Positions 1 to 8,920 are shown, counted from the first letter of the stretch. The stretch is DNA of 64,000 nt from Prevotella sp. UBA2456 (GCA_002342415.1 DDPY01000025.1:67415-131414), one strand, 5' to 3'. Notes: generated by a model not told the origin, from the letters alone. Numbers and translations are program-made.

Positions 1-1082
1 TTGCTATAGTGCTTGTCGGCTGTGGCCAGCGCCAGACTCCGGTCAGCGACGACGACACCCCAGTCGACACTACCTCTGCCTTCGTGGAGGTCAAGTATGC
101 CAAAGGCTTCGACGTACGCGACTCTGCCGACGTGCGCCTGGTTACCATCGGCCGTACCGACCGCTTTGCCTTGGTGCGCAGTGCCGACACCAAGGTGCCG
201 CCAGTGTATACCAAGGTGGTGGTGCCTATCCGCTCGACTGTCGTGATGACGTCGCTGCAGCTGTCAAACTTCACCGTCCTCGATGCGCACGACGTCATCA
301 AGGGCATTACCGGTACGAAGAACCTCTTCAACGAGGACATGCTGAAGCGTGTCAAGGAGGGCAGCTGTGTAAAGATAGGCATGGAGGGCAATGTAGACCC
401 CGAGCTGGTGCTGGCAGCAGCGCCCGATGTCATTTTCATCTCGCCTTCGAAGCGTGGCGGCTATGAGGCCATTCGCGAGACGGGCATTACGCTGGTGCCT
501 CACCTGGGCTATCAGGAGCTTGACCCTCTGGGTCAGGCTGAATGGATCAAGCTGGTAGGCCTCTTCGTAGGCAAGGAGCGTAAGGCCAACGAGCTGTTCA
601 GCGGTATTGAGCAGCGCTACAACGACCTCAAGGAACGGCTCGAAGGTATCGACGACCGTCCCACTGTGTTCAGTGGCGAGATGCACTACGGCTCTTGGCA
701 TGCCGTAGGCGGCAAGAACTACTTGGCTCAGATTTTTGAGGATGCGGGAGCCGACTACGTCATTCACGACGAGGAGACTGCGGGCGAGAACGTTGAGTTC
801 GAACAGATGTACGCCATGGCTGCCGATGCTGACTACTGGCGCATCCTGAACTCCTATCCGGGCCAGTTCTCGTATGAGGCGCTGAAGGCCTCGGAGCCGC
901 GCAACGAGCTTTTCCGTGCCTTCCGCGAGCGCAAGGTGATATACTGTAACATGAAGTCGACGCCTTACTACGAGCTTGTGCCTGTCATGCCTGACGTGCT
1001 GCTGAAGGATCTCGTGGCCATCTTTCATCCCGACATGGTGGAGAAGGACTACCAGCCTACGTTCTACCGACTGCTGCCATGA
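1..1082 (+). CDS. Corrinoid/iron-chelate ABC transporter substrate-binding lipoprotein, 5' partial
   Basis: The reading frame is open to the left edge, so the true start lies outside the window. The first visible residues, AIVLVGCG, end in a lipobox (LVGC; Cys codon at 21-23), so this is a lipid-anchored periplasmic binding protein. The body has the TroA/BtuF-like fold signature: a segment reading DPELVLAAAPDVIFISP, then conserved stretches up to the C-terminal helix. It overlaps the FecCD permease by 4 bp (ATGA), so the two form one transporter. Family members bind cobalamin, haem or siderophores; the neighbouring corrin genes favour a corrinoid (BtuF-like role), but this is inference. Haem transport of the Porphyromonas Iht type is the main alternative. 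The matching ATPase gene is not in the window. Confidence 0.85.
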   Translation, partial: AIVLVGCGQRQTPVSDDDTPVDTTSAFVEVKYAKGFDVRDSADVRLVTIGRTDRFALVRSADTKVPPVYTKVVVPIRSTVVMTSLQLSNFTVLDAHDVIKGITGTKNLFNEDMLKRVKEGSCVKIGMEGNVDPELVLAAAPDVIFISPSKRGGYEAIRETGITLVPHLGYQELDPLGQAEWIKLVGLFVGKERKANELFSGIEQRYNDLKERLEGIDDRPTVFSGEMHYGSWHAVGGKNYLAQIFEDAGADYVIHDEETAGENVEFEQMYAMAADADYWRILNSYPGQFSYEALKASEPRNELFRAFRERKVIYCNMKSTPYYELVPVMPDVLLKDLVAIFHPDMVEKDYQPTFYRLLP

Positions 1083-2110
1083 GACGTTTCCTTGTGCTGT
1101 TGCTCGTTCTCGTGACGGCTGTCATGGTGCTGACGGTGGTCAACCTGCTTATCGGCACGGTCAGCATACCGGTGTCGGAGGTGTGCAGCATCCTTGTCGG
1201 ACGTGGCAGCCGGTCGGAGATATGGTCTAACATTATATTGAGTTCGCGCCTGCCGCAGGTGCTGACGGCCATTGTGGCCGGTGCCGGGCTGGCCGTCAGC
1301 GGACTGCAGATGCAGACGGTGTTCCGTAATCCGCTGGCGGGGCCCTCGGTGCTGGGCATCAGTAACGGGTCGGCTCTGGGTGTGGCCTTCGTGGTGCTGC
1401 TGTCGGGGCAGCTGGGCGGGGTGGCCCTGTCGCGCCTGGGTTATCTGGGCGATGTGGCCATCTCGGTGGCGGCCATCGTAGGTGCGATGGCCGTGCTGCT
1501 GTTGATAGTATGGGTGTCGCAGCGTGTCAGGGGCAATGTCACGCTGCTCATCATCGGTGTTATGATAGGCTATCTGGCCACGGCCATTATCGGTGTGCTG
1601 AAGTTCCTGTCGCCCGAGGAGGACGTCAAGGCCTTTGTTGTATGGGGTCTGGGGTCGTTCTCGCGCGTCAGCGGCGACCAGATGGTGCTCTTCGTGGTGC
1701 TGATGTCGGTGCTGTTGCCGCTGAGCATGTTGTTTGTGAAACCTATGAATATGTTGCTGCTGGGCGATCGTTATGCTGCCAACCTTGGGCTTCCGGTGCA
1801 GCGTGCGCGCATGCTTATCATAGTGTGCTCAGGTGTGCTGGTGGCCATCGTGACTGCTTACTGCGGCCCCATCATGTTCATAGGCCTGGCGGTGCCTCAT
1901 CTGGCTCGGGCCGTCTGCCGCAGCAGCGACCACCGTAAGCTGATGCCTGCCACGGCATTGTGCGGTGCGTTGCTGGCCCTGGTGTGCAACTTCATAGCGC
2001 GTATGCCGGGTTTCGAGGGTGTGCTGCCCGTCAATTCGGTGACGGCGCTGGTGGGTGCTCCGGTCATAGCGAGTGTATTGTTCCGTCGTCGGCAATCAGA
2101 AGCAGAGTAA
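1079..2110 (+). CDS. FecCD-family ABC transporter permease (BtuC-like)
   Basis: A 343-residue, strongly hydrophobic polytopic protein of the usual BtuC/FecCD length. Family motifs include SRLPQVLTAIVAGAGLAVSG near residues 58-77, then QTVFRNPLAGPSVLGISNGSALG, and a C-terminal GPIMFIGLAVPHLAR segment that in this family contacts the ATPase. Its ATG overlaps the stop of the binding lipoprotein by 4 bp, suggesting translational coupling. It would form the inner-membrane channel for corrinoid or iron-chelate import. The last 47 bp overlap the 3' end of the opposite-strand cbiJ-cbiD gene. No btuD-like ATPase follows. Confidence 0.9.
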   Translation: MRRFLVLLLVLVTAVMVLTVVNLLIGTVSIPVSEVCSILVGRGSRSEIWSNIILSSRLPQVLTAIVAGAGLAVSGLQMQTVFRNPLAGPSVLGISNGSALGVAFVVLLSGQLGGVALSRLGYLGDVAISVAAIVGAMAVLLLIVWVSQRVRGNVTLLIIGVMIGYLATAIIGVLKFLSPEEDVKAFVVWGLGSFSRVSGDQMVLFVVLMSVLLPLSMLFVKPMNMLLLGDRYAANLGLPVQRARMLIIVCSGVLVAIVTAYCGPIMFIGLAVPHLARAVCRSSDHRKLMPATALCGALLALVCNFIARMPGFEGVLPVNSVTALVGAPVIASVLFRRRQSEAE

Positions 2111-3794
2111 GCTCGGCCTGAGGCACCAGCGGCTGGCAGTGCTGCCGGCAGTGGTGCAGCACGACGCGGCAGAAGTCGTCTGTCTTTTCTTTGGGTATTA
2201 TGTCCCACAGCTCTCTGGCCAGGGTCAGTCGGCTGAGGTTGGCAGTGCAACGGGCTTCGTCCAGCATCTGGCGGACGAATTCCTTGTTCATGGTGCTGCG
2301 GCGGCTGTGGGTGTCCAGTTGTCCTTCGGCCAGCTTGACGGCCTTGCCCAGCATGACACCCAGTGTGACATGCCGGAAGTCCAGCTCGCTGGCCATGGCG
2401 AGTGTGGCGCCTATGTAGTTGCCATACTCTACGAAGGCCTGCGGGGGCAGCTGTGGGTAGTGCTGTCGTACGTAGCGTTCGCTCTTGGCTCCGCTGTTCA
2501 GCACCACGCGGTCGGCGCCGCTGGCCCGTGCCACCTGCATGCATCGGCGGATGCTGGCCACGAAAGCCTCTTCTGAGAAGGGCATGACGATGCCCGAGAC
2601 GCCGATGATGCTGATGCCGCCCACGATTCCCAGTCGCGGATTGAAGGTGCGCTGTGCCGTCTCCTCTCCGCGGGGTACGCTGATGGTGATGTGCACCGGG
2701 TGGTGTATGTTGACACGCATCATCTGGCGTGGCCCGCGGTTGATGGCGGCCTCGCCGGGCGCGTAGTCGAAGCCGGGCAGCGTGAAGCGACCCACGCCCA
2801 GGCCGCCGTCGATGCTGAAATGGTCTGACGGCTCGGCCGTGGCCCGTATCTCCAGACCGTCGGTCACGTCGGGGTCGTCGCCGGCCTCCTTTGTGCAGTA
2901 GGCATAGCCGTCGCCGTAGCCCACGGCGACGGTTATGCTTTCGCCGTCGGGCAGGGTGACGCTGACCTCGGCGGGCTCCTGCCCGGTGGTCAGTCGCCGG
3001 GTGGCTGCTATGGCTGCTGCCGTGGCGCAGGTGCCGGTGGTCAGTCCGCTGTGCAGCGTGAAGTATTCGGGCAGCAGCCGTTCTACGGCGCGGCGCAGTC
3101 CGTAGGGCCCGTTGCAGTGGGCCTGCCGGCTGACGTGCTGCCAAGGCAGGGGCGGCCGCCGCAGCACGATGACACGCATGCCGCGGGCCAGTGCAGCGTC
3201 TACCTTCGACTGGAAGCCGCCGCTCAGTCCGCTCTCTTTCAGCAGTATGGCGTCGGCGTCGGGCAGGCTGTCGTCGTCTTCGCGGTAGTAGCACAGTTGC
3301 TGCTCGCCGGCTCCCTGCTCGAGGGCCTGCCTGACGGACGACTGTCGGGGCAGTATGCGGTAGATGACCCTGACGCCGTGACCTTCGAGCCACCTGAGCC
3401 GGCTGATGCTCTGTACACCCGTCGTAGCCAGCAGCGTGCGTATGTCGGTGGGCACCTCACGGTAGTCGTCTATCCACGTCAGTGCGTCCGACCGCTCGGG
3501 GTAGATGCGTTCGTAGCGCACCAACGGAAGCTCCAGGCGCCGGGCTACATCGGCCACCGTCTGGTGAAGCACGCGGGCAAAGGGGTGGGCGGCATCTACC
3601 AGCAGACGTATGCCGTGCTCGCGGCAGAAGCGTGTCATCAGCTCCGTGTCCATGGCGCCGTCGGTGCGCCGCCCGTGGTGCAGGGCTACAGCCTGCTCGC
3701 CGGTCTTCGTCGAGTAGTAGTACGGCTTGCCGGCCTCCTCCAGCACGTCCACTGCCTTGCGTCCTTCTGTTGTTCCTCCAAGAATCAGTATCAT
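2064..3794 (-). CDS. cbiJ-cbiD: CbiJ-CbiD fusion: cobalt-precorrin-6A reductase / cobalt-precorrin-5B C1-methyltransferase
   Basis: A 576-residue fusion of two cobalamin ring enzymes. Residues 1-240 match CbiJ/CobK, beginning MILILGGTTEGRKA (nucleotide-binding loop) and containing VDAAHPFA; this half reduces (cobalt-)precorrin-6A. Residues from about 244 match CbiD, with the diagnostic HSGLTTGTCATAAA and GIVGGISIIGVSGIV; this half methylates C1. The ATG at 3794 is chosen because homology begins there; an upstream in-frame start at 3899 would add 35 unrelated residues and run through a direct repeat. It is the last gene of the minus-strand corrin operon, 91 bp after the Cys-rich unknown gene. 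Its 3' end runs 47 bp into the convergent permease gene. Confidence 0.92.
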   Translation of the reverse strand: MILILGGTTEGRKAVDVLEEAGKPYYYSTKTGEQAVALHHGRRTDGAMDTELMTRFCREHGIRLLVDAAHPFARVLHQTVADVARRLELPLVRYERIYPERSDALTWIDDYREVPTDIRTLLATTGVQSISRLRWLEGHGVRVIYRILPRQSSVRQALEQGAGEQQLCYYREDDDSLPDADAILLKESGLSGGFQSKVDAALARGMRVIVLRRPPLPWQHVSRQAHCNGPYGLRRAVERLLPEYFTLHSGLTTGTCATAAAIAATRRLTTGQEPAEVSVTLPDGESITVAVGYGDGYAYCTKEAGDDPDVTDGLEIRATAEPSDHFSIDGGLGVGRFTLPGFDYAPGEAAINRGPRQMMRVNIHHPVHITISVPRGEETAQRTFNPRLGIVGGISIIGVSGIVMPFSEEAFVASIRRCMQVARASGADRVVLNSGAKSERYVRQHYPQLPPQAFVEYGNYIGATLAMASELDFRHVTLGVMLGKAVKLAEGQLDTHSRRSTMNKEFVRQMLDEARCTANLSRLTLARELWDIIPKEKTDDFCRVVLHHCRQHCQPLVPQAELTLLLIADDGTIHSL

Positions 3795-3826
3795 CCTGTA
3801 TGTCGTTTGATTATTGCATGCGCTGC

Positions 3827-3870
3827 AACCAACGGCTGGTAACACTGTAACCAATGGTTGGTAACGATTG
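3827..3870. repeat. Two 22-bp direct repeats, each with internal dyad symmetry
   Basis: Two copies of a motif reading AACCAAYGGYTGGTAAC lie 22 bp apart (3827-3847 and 3849-3870). Each contains an inverted repeat of the type AACCA/TGGTT. They fill most of the 91-bp gap ahead of cbiJ-cbiD on the minus strand. They could be a protein operator, an RNA hairpin pair in the transcript, or a genomic repeat; the sequence alone does not decide. Confidence 0.7.
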
Positions 3871-3885
3871 ATGGCGCTATTCCGT

Positions 3886-4323
3886 TCATCGGAAGTCATA
3901 GGTCTCTACGTAGCAGCCGAACTTTACGTCCTCGCTGTATCCGTATCGTTTGAACAGCTGTCGTATCCATTCTTGCTGCTCGGGCATGAGCAGCAGCTGG
4001 CCGTTCTTATAGCGATAGTAGGTGCCGCCGCTGCCTATGTGGCGCTTAAACTCGGCCATCATGGGCATGTAGTCCTTGCGCTTTACGTTGGCAAAGATGT
4101 CTCCGAAGCCCTTTGCCGCACGTACCCGCCGTATCTGGCTGTAGTAGCGGCGGTGGCCGTTACGGCATGCCGTGGGGTAGACGCAGACACCTTTCTCCAC
4201 GTCGGCAGGGATAAACTGCGCTGCCAAGTAGCGCATGCAGTCGTGGTTCTGCGGACACTGTGTGGCGAAGCACACCATGTAGTCGCGTGGCAGCAGACTG
4301 CCAATCAGTTTCAAGTCTTCCAT
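3886..4323 (-). CDS. Small Cys-rich protein of unknown function (DUF6078-like)
   Basis: A 145-residue protein with no signal peptide or membrane segment. The N-terminal third has five Cys (about residues 18, 23, 29, 47, 53) in the stretch beginning VCFATQCPQNHDCMRYL, and there is a sixth near the C-terminus. The rest is basic and aromatic. I associate this pattern with a Bacteroidales-restricted family (DUF6078) but cannot confirm it here. The ATG at 4323 is preferred over an in-frame start at 4389 because the upstream extension would overlap cbiG-cbiF and is low-complexity. It sits inside the corrin operon, 13 bp after cbiG-cbiF. Metal or cofactor binding is a guess from the Cys content. Confidence 0.65.
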   Translation of the reverse strand: MEDLKLIGSLLPRDYMVCFATQCPQNHDCMRYLAAQFIPADVEKGVCVYPTACRNGHRRYYSQIRRVRAAKGFGDIFANVKRKDYMPMMAEFKRHIGSGGTYYRYKNGQLLLMPEQQEWIRQLFKRYGYSEDVKFGCYVETYDFR

Positions 4324-4336
4324 TACTATGTTGGTT

Positions 4337-6130
4337 TTATTCAGTGGCCTTCCTGTAGAGGTGGCCGAAGTGTTTGTTGTAAAGTTCACTGAGTCCCTCG
4401 CGGTTGTCTATGGCCTCGCCCACGACAATCATCGTCGTCAGCGTCAGTCCGTGCTCGTGTACCAGCCGTGCCAGGTCCTTCAGCACGCCGCGGTACAGCC
4501 GTTGGTCGGGCCACGTCAGGTGGTAGCACACGGCCACGGGCGTATCCTCGGCATATTCCGTGAGCAGCTGGCGCTGCACGTCGTCGACGATGCTGGCCGA
4601 GAGGAAGATGCACATTGTGCTTTGACTGCGAGCCAGCAGGCGAAGCTGTTCCCTTTCGGGCATGGGCGTACGGCCTTCGCCGCGCGTAAGGATGATGGTC
4701 TGGGTGCGCCCGGGAATGGTGAACTGGGAGCGCAGCTCGGCGGCAGCGGCCAGAAACGACGATATGCCAGGCGTGATGTGGTACGACATGCCCTCGCGGT
4801 CGAAGAATGCCATCTGCTCCTGAACGGCACCGAAGATGCACGGGTCGCCCGTGTGCAGACGTACTATCAGATGTCCCTGCCGGTAATGCTGCAGCATCAG
4901 CTGGCACTGCTCTTCCAGCGACATGTCGGCCGACGAGCGTACCACGGCGCCAGCCTTGTGGCAGTCGGTCAGCTGACGCGGCACCAGTGACCCGGCATAC
5001 AGAATCAGGTCGGCCTGCTCCAGCAGCCGGCGTCCGCGGACACTGACAAGCTCTGGGTCGCCAGGACCCGCACCCACTATCTCGACGTGGCCTTCGGGCT
5101 GACGCAGGTAGCTGTGGTCGATGGCCAGCGCCGCTGTCCAGTTGCGGCCTTTCACCTTGGGCACAATCAGCTTGCCGTGATGTGAACCCAGTATGGCAGC
5201 GGCCTCGCAGACGCTGGGCGTGCCGACGTGCCTGGCTACGGTGTCGCTGGGGTTCGGCACGTCGACGGCCGCCAGTTGTTCGGCCGTGAAGAACTCTAAC
5301 TTCTTGTCGTACTCGTCGACCAGCATCTCGCAGAATTCCTCGTCCTCCTTGACGTCGATGGTGCAGTAGTGGTGGGCGCAGGGCAGCACGCCGCGCCGGG
5401 CAAAGGCTTTGTCTATTTCGTCGTAGATGTCCTCGAAGTCGTCAGGGTGATGGGCCAGTCCGAAGCCGATGGTGCCCACCATGGGGACGAAGTGGAGTTT
5501 CAACATGCCGTAGGGGACACAGCGGTCGAAGGGAGAGACGATGATGACCAACCGGTATTTCCGCGAGTCGGCCTCACAGATGTCGTCGATGACGGTGACG
5601 TGGTCCGGAAGGGTGGTCTCCAGGTAGTCAGTGCCCTCGTCGCGCACCTCCAGCAGCAGGGCCGTCGGTTTCTTGTTGACGAAGGCAAAGATGCTGTCGT
5701 TCATGTCGTCGACGTTGCTGGCTACCGACCAGCCGAAACGTTTACCCAGCGTATCGAGTGCCCAAAGTCCTGCGTTGTCACTCAGGGTGGTGATGACCTC
5801 ATGGGCGCCCAGAATATTGGCGATGTCACGCGTTAGTTCGTTCGCACCGCCGATATGGCCGGAGAGGACGGAGACGACGTTCTTTCCCATACTGTCAATG
5901 CAAACGACGGCTGGGTCGTAGTGCTTGTCCTTAATATACGGGGCGATGGTACGCACGCAGATGCCCATGGCACCGATGAATACGAAGGCATCGAAGTCGT
6001 GCCAGCGTTTGCCTACATGCTGGCGAGTGATAATTTCTGCCTTCTTATCCTGTGAACACAACTGGCTTAGCAGCAGACGGGCAATATGCTTGCTTTCCTC
6101 GCTAATCTGGATGATGGCTATCTTTTGCAT
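4337..6130 (-). CDS. cbiG-cbiF: CbiG-CbiF fusion: cobalt-precorrin-5A hydrolase / cobalt-precorrin-4 C11-methyltransferase
   Basis: A 597-residue fusion. Residues 1-340 match CbiG, which opens the lactone ring and releases acetaldehyde; visible markers are FIGAMGICVR near 51-60, SVLSGHIGGANELT near 87-100 and the C-terminal CEAAAILGS. Residues from about 347 match the tetrapyrrole methylase CbiF/CobM, with the SAM-site start VEIVGAGPGDPELVSVRG, LYAGSLVP, RLHTGDPCIFGA and the ITPGISSFLAAAA segment. In the pathway CbiF acts directly before CbiG, so the fusion joins consecutive steps. It overlaps cbiET by 13 bp, consistent with coupled translation in one operon. Confidence 0.95.
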   Translation of the reverse strand: MQKIAIIQISEESKHIARLLLSQLCSQDKKAEIITRQHVGKRWHDFDAFVFIGAMGICVRTIAPYIKDKHYDPAVVCIDSMGKNVVSVLSGHIGGANELTRDIANILGAHEVITTLSDNAGLWALDTLGKRFGWSVASNVDDMNDSIFAFVNKKPTALLLEVRDEGTDYLETTLPDHVTVIDDICEADSRKYRLVIIVSPFDRCVPYGMLKLHFVPMVGTIGFGLAHHPDDFEDIYDEIDKAFARRGVLPCAHHYCTIDVKEDEEFCEMLVDEYDKKLEFFTAEQLAAVDVPNPSDTVARHVGTPSVCEAAAILGSHHGKLIVPKVKGRNWTAALAIDHSYLRQPEGHVEIVGAGPGDPELVSVRGRRLLEQADLILYAGSLVPRQLTDCHKAGAVVRSSADMSLEEQCQLMLQHYRQGHLIVRLHTGDPCIFGAVQEQMAFFDREGMSYHITPGISSFLAAAAELRSQFTIPGRTQTIILTRGEGRTPMPEREQLRLLARSQSTMCIFLSASIVDDVQRQLLTEYAEDTPVAVCYHLTWPDQRLYRGVLKDLARLVHEHGLTLTTMIVVGEAIDNREGLSELYNKHFGHLYRKATE

Positions 6131-7332
6131 TTTAGTATTTCTATGGGGTGATTGTCGTTGAGAATGATTCTTGTCGCAGGCTCCTGACGGAGGCCCAGTT
6201 TATGACAGGCCTCGTCCCAAAGCTCGTGGCTGTCCTTGACAACCTTTGGGGCCTTGACGCTATTCATCACCATGCAGCCGTCAGGGGTGAGGTAACGTAG
6301 CGTCTTCTGCATGATTTCCATAAGACGGCCGCCGTGGCCACCAATGAAGACGGCATCAGGACGGGGAATACTTTCGGCATCAATCTCCAGGAAATCACCA
6401 ATATGGACTTCAATACCTGGAGCACCGAAACGACAGGCGTTCTCGTGCATGATGGCTTCGCACTCTGGCCTGATTTCGAAAGCCACGACATGCAGATGTG
6501 GAAATTGCAAACGAGCCTCGATAGAAACACTGCCTGTGCAGAAGCCGATGTCCCACAGCACGTGCTTCTGAGGGAGGCAGAGCGCTTGGAGCGTCAGCAG
6601 CCGGATGGGCATCTTGGTTATCATCTTCTCTCGGCCGTCGAGCAGGGTGAACTGGTTGTCAGGTATGCCGAATAGCTTTATTCGGTTAACGCATTGAGTA
6701 TAGTGCTTTGAGTGAAGTATCAGGCAGTTGGGCATGTTGAAGGTACGCAGAGTGGCTTCTTCAAGCGTCAGGGTGGTCACCTGCTCCTCGTCGGGGTTGC
6801 CCAGGTGTTCGCCCACGTGCATGGTGTACGCCGTGTAGCCGTACTCCAGCATGCGTTGTGCTATGGCGGCCGGCGTGTGCTCGCGGTCGGTCAGTATGCC
6901 TATCGTCGGCGCGTGCTCAATGAGGGCGCGGTCCAGCTCGGGCCATGGACGCCCAGTCAGCGACACAATGCGCATGTCGTGGTAGGCCAGCAGCAGGCGG
7001 TGGGCCAGCATCTGCAGCGAGTTGAACGACGGATAGAGCACTATCTTCGCCTCAGGCATCTTGCGGCGCAGGGTGTTTGCGAAGCCGAAGAACAGCGGGT
7101 CGCCCGAGGCAAACACCACGATGTCGGTGCCGGCAGACTGGTACTGCTTGAAAACAGCGTCCAGCGGCACTGTGATGTCTATCCACCGTGCACCCTGAGG
7201 CAGCAGTGCCTGCACGATGTCGTGGTGGCGACGCCCCCCGCTGAACACCTTGCCCTTTTCAATACATTCCAGCGCTTCCGGTGAAAAAGAGGGCCTCGGA
7301 TTGTCCGTAATACCTATAACCACAAATTGCAT
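6118..7332 (-). CDS. cbiET: CbiE-CbiT fusion (CobL-like): precorrin C5,15-methyltransferase / C12 decarboxylase
   Basis: A 404-residue bifunctional enzyme. Residues 1 to about 205 are a tetrapyrrole methylase (CbiE), with FASGDPLFFGFA as the SAM-pocket motif. Residues from about 215 are CbiT, a class I methyltransferase/decarboxylase, with LWDIGFCTGSVSIEA as the SAM-binding motif I and AVFIGGHGG as a later motif. Length is normal for CobL/CbiET. It is followed by cbiG-cbiF with a 13-bp overlap and preceded by a 151-bp repeat-bearing gap after cbiH-cbiC. It adds methyls at C5 and C15 and removes the C12 acetate carboxyl. Confidence 0.95.
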   Translation of the reverse strand: MQFVVIGITDNPRPSFSPEALECIEKGKVFSGGRRHHDIVQALLPQGARWIDITVPLDAVFKQYQSAGTDIVVFASGDPLFFGFANTLRRKMPEAKIVLYPSFNSLQMLAHRLLLAYHDMRIVSLTGRPWPELDRALIEHAPTIGILTDREHTPAAIAQRMLEYGYTAYTMHVGEHLGNPDEEQVTTLTLEEATLRTFNMPNCLILHSKHYTQCVNRIKLFGIPDNQFTLLDGREKMITKMPIRLLTLQALCLPQKHVLWDIGFCTGSVSIEARLQFPHLHVVAFEIRPECEAIMHENACRFGAPGIEVHIGDFLEIDAESIPRPDAVFIGGHGGRLMEIMQKTLRYLTPDGCMVMNSVKAPKVVKDSHELWDEACHKLGLRQEPATRIILNDNHPIEILKCKR

Positions 7333-7377
7333 AACTATGTTATTCCTTTCTTAGTCTTAAAACTATCAACTCAAAAT

Positions 7378-7487
7378 ATGTTATTATGTTATTATGTCTT
7401 TATTATTATGTTACTCTGTCTTTACCTCCCGTCAACACCAAAACATGTTATTATGTTACTATGTCTTTACCCCGTTACTATGTCTAC
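7378..7487. repeat. Octameric CATARTAA-type repeats between cbiH-cbiC and cbiET
   Basis: Read on the minus strand, this gap contains runs of an 8-bp unit CATAGTAA/CATAATAA arranged in two composite blocks (about 7445-7470 and 7378-7403), each preceded by AAAGA and followed by CATRTTTTG, plus partial copies at 7403-7427 and 7473-7487. The run overlaps the last codons of cbiH-cbiC. The AT-rich tract interrupts an otherwise overlapping gene array and is not coding. Confidence 0.7.
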
Positions 7488-8920
7488 AAGTCGCGGCCGG
7501 GATTTAGTTCAGCAGCATCGTCAAAGGTAAGGATGGCGTTGCACAGCGTGGCTGCCAGGTTGCTGCCGCCCTTGCGGCCTTCGACAATGATTTTCGGAAT
7601 ACTTCGGAAGGGCTTTACCATGTGCTTCGACTCGCAGACGTGAACGAAGCCTACGGGGGCGGCAATGATGCCGGTGGGCCGTGCCTTGCCCTTGCGGATG
7701 AGGTCGCAGAGTTCCATCAGGGCTGTGGGGGCGTTGCCGAAAGCAAACAATGCTTCAGGATGCTCCTCGACAGCCAGTCGTATGCCGGCCTGTGTGCGTG
7801 TAATGCCCTCCCGAGCTGCCAGCCCGGCCACCCGAGGGTCGCCCAGATAGCACACCGCCTCGACGCCCAGCCGCTGCAAGGCTCCTTTGCGAATGCCGCT
7901 GGTCACCATGGTGACGTCGGTGACGATGGTAGTCAGCTCGCCGCTCTTTACCTTATTATATATAGTCTCCACGGCCTGCGGGTCGGTGTACAGAATGTTC
8001 TCCATGTCGAAGTCGGCCGTGGTGTGGATGGCGTGCAGCAGGGCCCACTTATGGTCCAGCGGATAGTCTTGCCGTTTGAGCTCGGAGGCGATGGTACGAA
8101 ACGACTCCGTCATAATCTGCTGGCCCACCTTCTGCGTCTCGTCAGCCTGACGGCGGTAGTAGCCGCGCGGTGTAATAAAGTGGCCGTCGGCCACGTACGA
8201 CTGCGAGTTGCCGATAAGCACTACGGTGAACATGTCAACGTCCTCCGGGTCGAAGTCGCCCAGGGTAGTGAGTTTTACCTCCTGCTCCGGCCGGCCGGCC
8301 TGACGAACGTAGCCCACAGGCGTCGCGGCCGAACGCTCCTCGAGAAACAGTTCCTGCAAACGGTACAGCTGCCAGTAGCGGCCGTGCGACTTGGGATTGT
8401 AGACGGCAGTGACAAAGTCGCCCGTGGCGGCAGCACGGATGCGACGCTCGATGACGTCCCACGGCGTCATCAGGTCCGACAGTGAGATAAGACACACATC
8501 GTGACCGACGGGGGCCCCTAAGAGCGACGCTGCCTTCTGGAAAGCCGAGATGCCAGGCAGCACCTGCACATCGACTGTGGGGTGGGGTGTGGAGACGGAA
8601 TCGCCGTTCGCTGTGCGGCATTGCTGCTGCATCTCGTAGATAAGCGGCGCCATGCCGTAGATGCCGGCATCGCCCGACGAGATGACGACCACCGTTTGCC
8701 CTTCTTCGGCCAGACGGAAGGCTTGCTCGGCACGGTCGCGCTCGCGCTTCATGCCGGTGTCGATGCACGCACATCCCTGCTTCAGATAGGGGGTGATAAA
8801 CTGGAAATAGTATTTATAGCCGACGACGGCATCAGCCTCGCGTACTGCATGGAGTACAGCGGGGGTGATGTTGTCCGGACTGCCGGGACCAATGCCGGCA
8901 ATAATGATTTTTCCATTCAT
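7484..8920 (-). CDS. cbiH-cbiC: CbiH-CbiC fusion: precorrin-3B C17-methyltransferase / precorrin-8X methylmutase
   Basis: A 478-residue fusion. Residues 1 to about 250 match CbiH/CobJ (ring contraction and C17 methylation), with IIIAGIGPGSPDNITPA, VVVISSGDAGIYGMA and VQVLPGISAFQKAASLLGAP. Residues from about 275 match the precorrin-8X methylmutase CbiC/CobH, with FRTIASELKR, TTADFDME and the C-terminal PVGFVHVCESK. The ATG at 8920 is chosen because the family starts at MNGKIIIAGIG; an upstream start at 8956 would add 12 residues and overlap the promoter-like sequence. It follows the second TonB receptor by 43 bp and may be transcribed both from the riboswitch promoter and from its own. Confidence 0.94.
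   Translation of the reverse strand: MNGKIIIAGIGPGSPDNITPAVLHAVREADAVVGYKYYFQFITPYLKQGCACIDTGMKRERDRAEQAFRLAEEGQTVVVISSGDAGIYGMAPLIYEMQQQCRTANGDSVSTPHPTVDVQVLPGISAFQKAASLLGAPVGHDVCLISLSDLMTPWDVIERRIRAAATGDFVTAVYNPKSHGRYWQLYRLQELFLEERSAATPVGYVRQAGRPEQEVKLTTLGDFDPEDVDMFTVVLIGNSQSYVADGHFITPRGYYRRQADETQKVGQQIMTESFRTIASELKRQDYPLDHKWALLHAIHTTADFDMENILYTDPQAVETIYNKVKSGELTTIVTDVTMVTSGIRKGALQRLGVEAVCYLGDPRVAGLAAREGITRTQAGIRLAVEEHPEALFAFGNAPTALMELCDLIRKGKARPTGIIAAPVGFVHVCESKHMVKPFRSIPKIIVEGRKGGSNLAATLCNAILTFDDAAELNPGRDL

Noticed and set aside
3795..3899. N-terminal extension of CbiJ-CbiD from a start at 3899
   Set aside because: The added 35 residues lack homology and run through the direct repeats; the family begins at MILILGGTTEG (3794).
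7327..7530. 67-residue frame in the repeat gap before cbiH-cbiC
   Set aside because: It is a translation of AT-rich octamer repeats and runs antisense into cbiH-cbiC.
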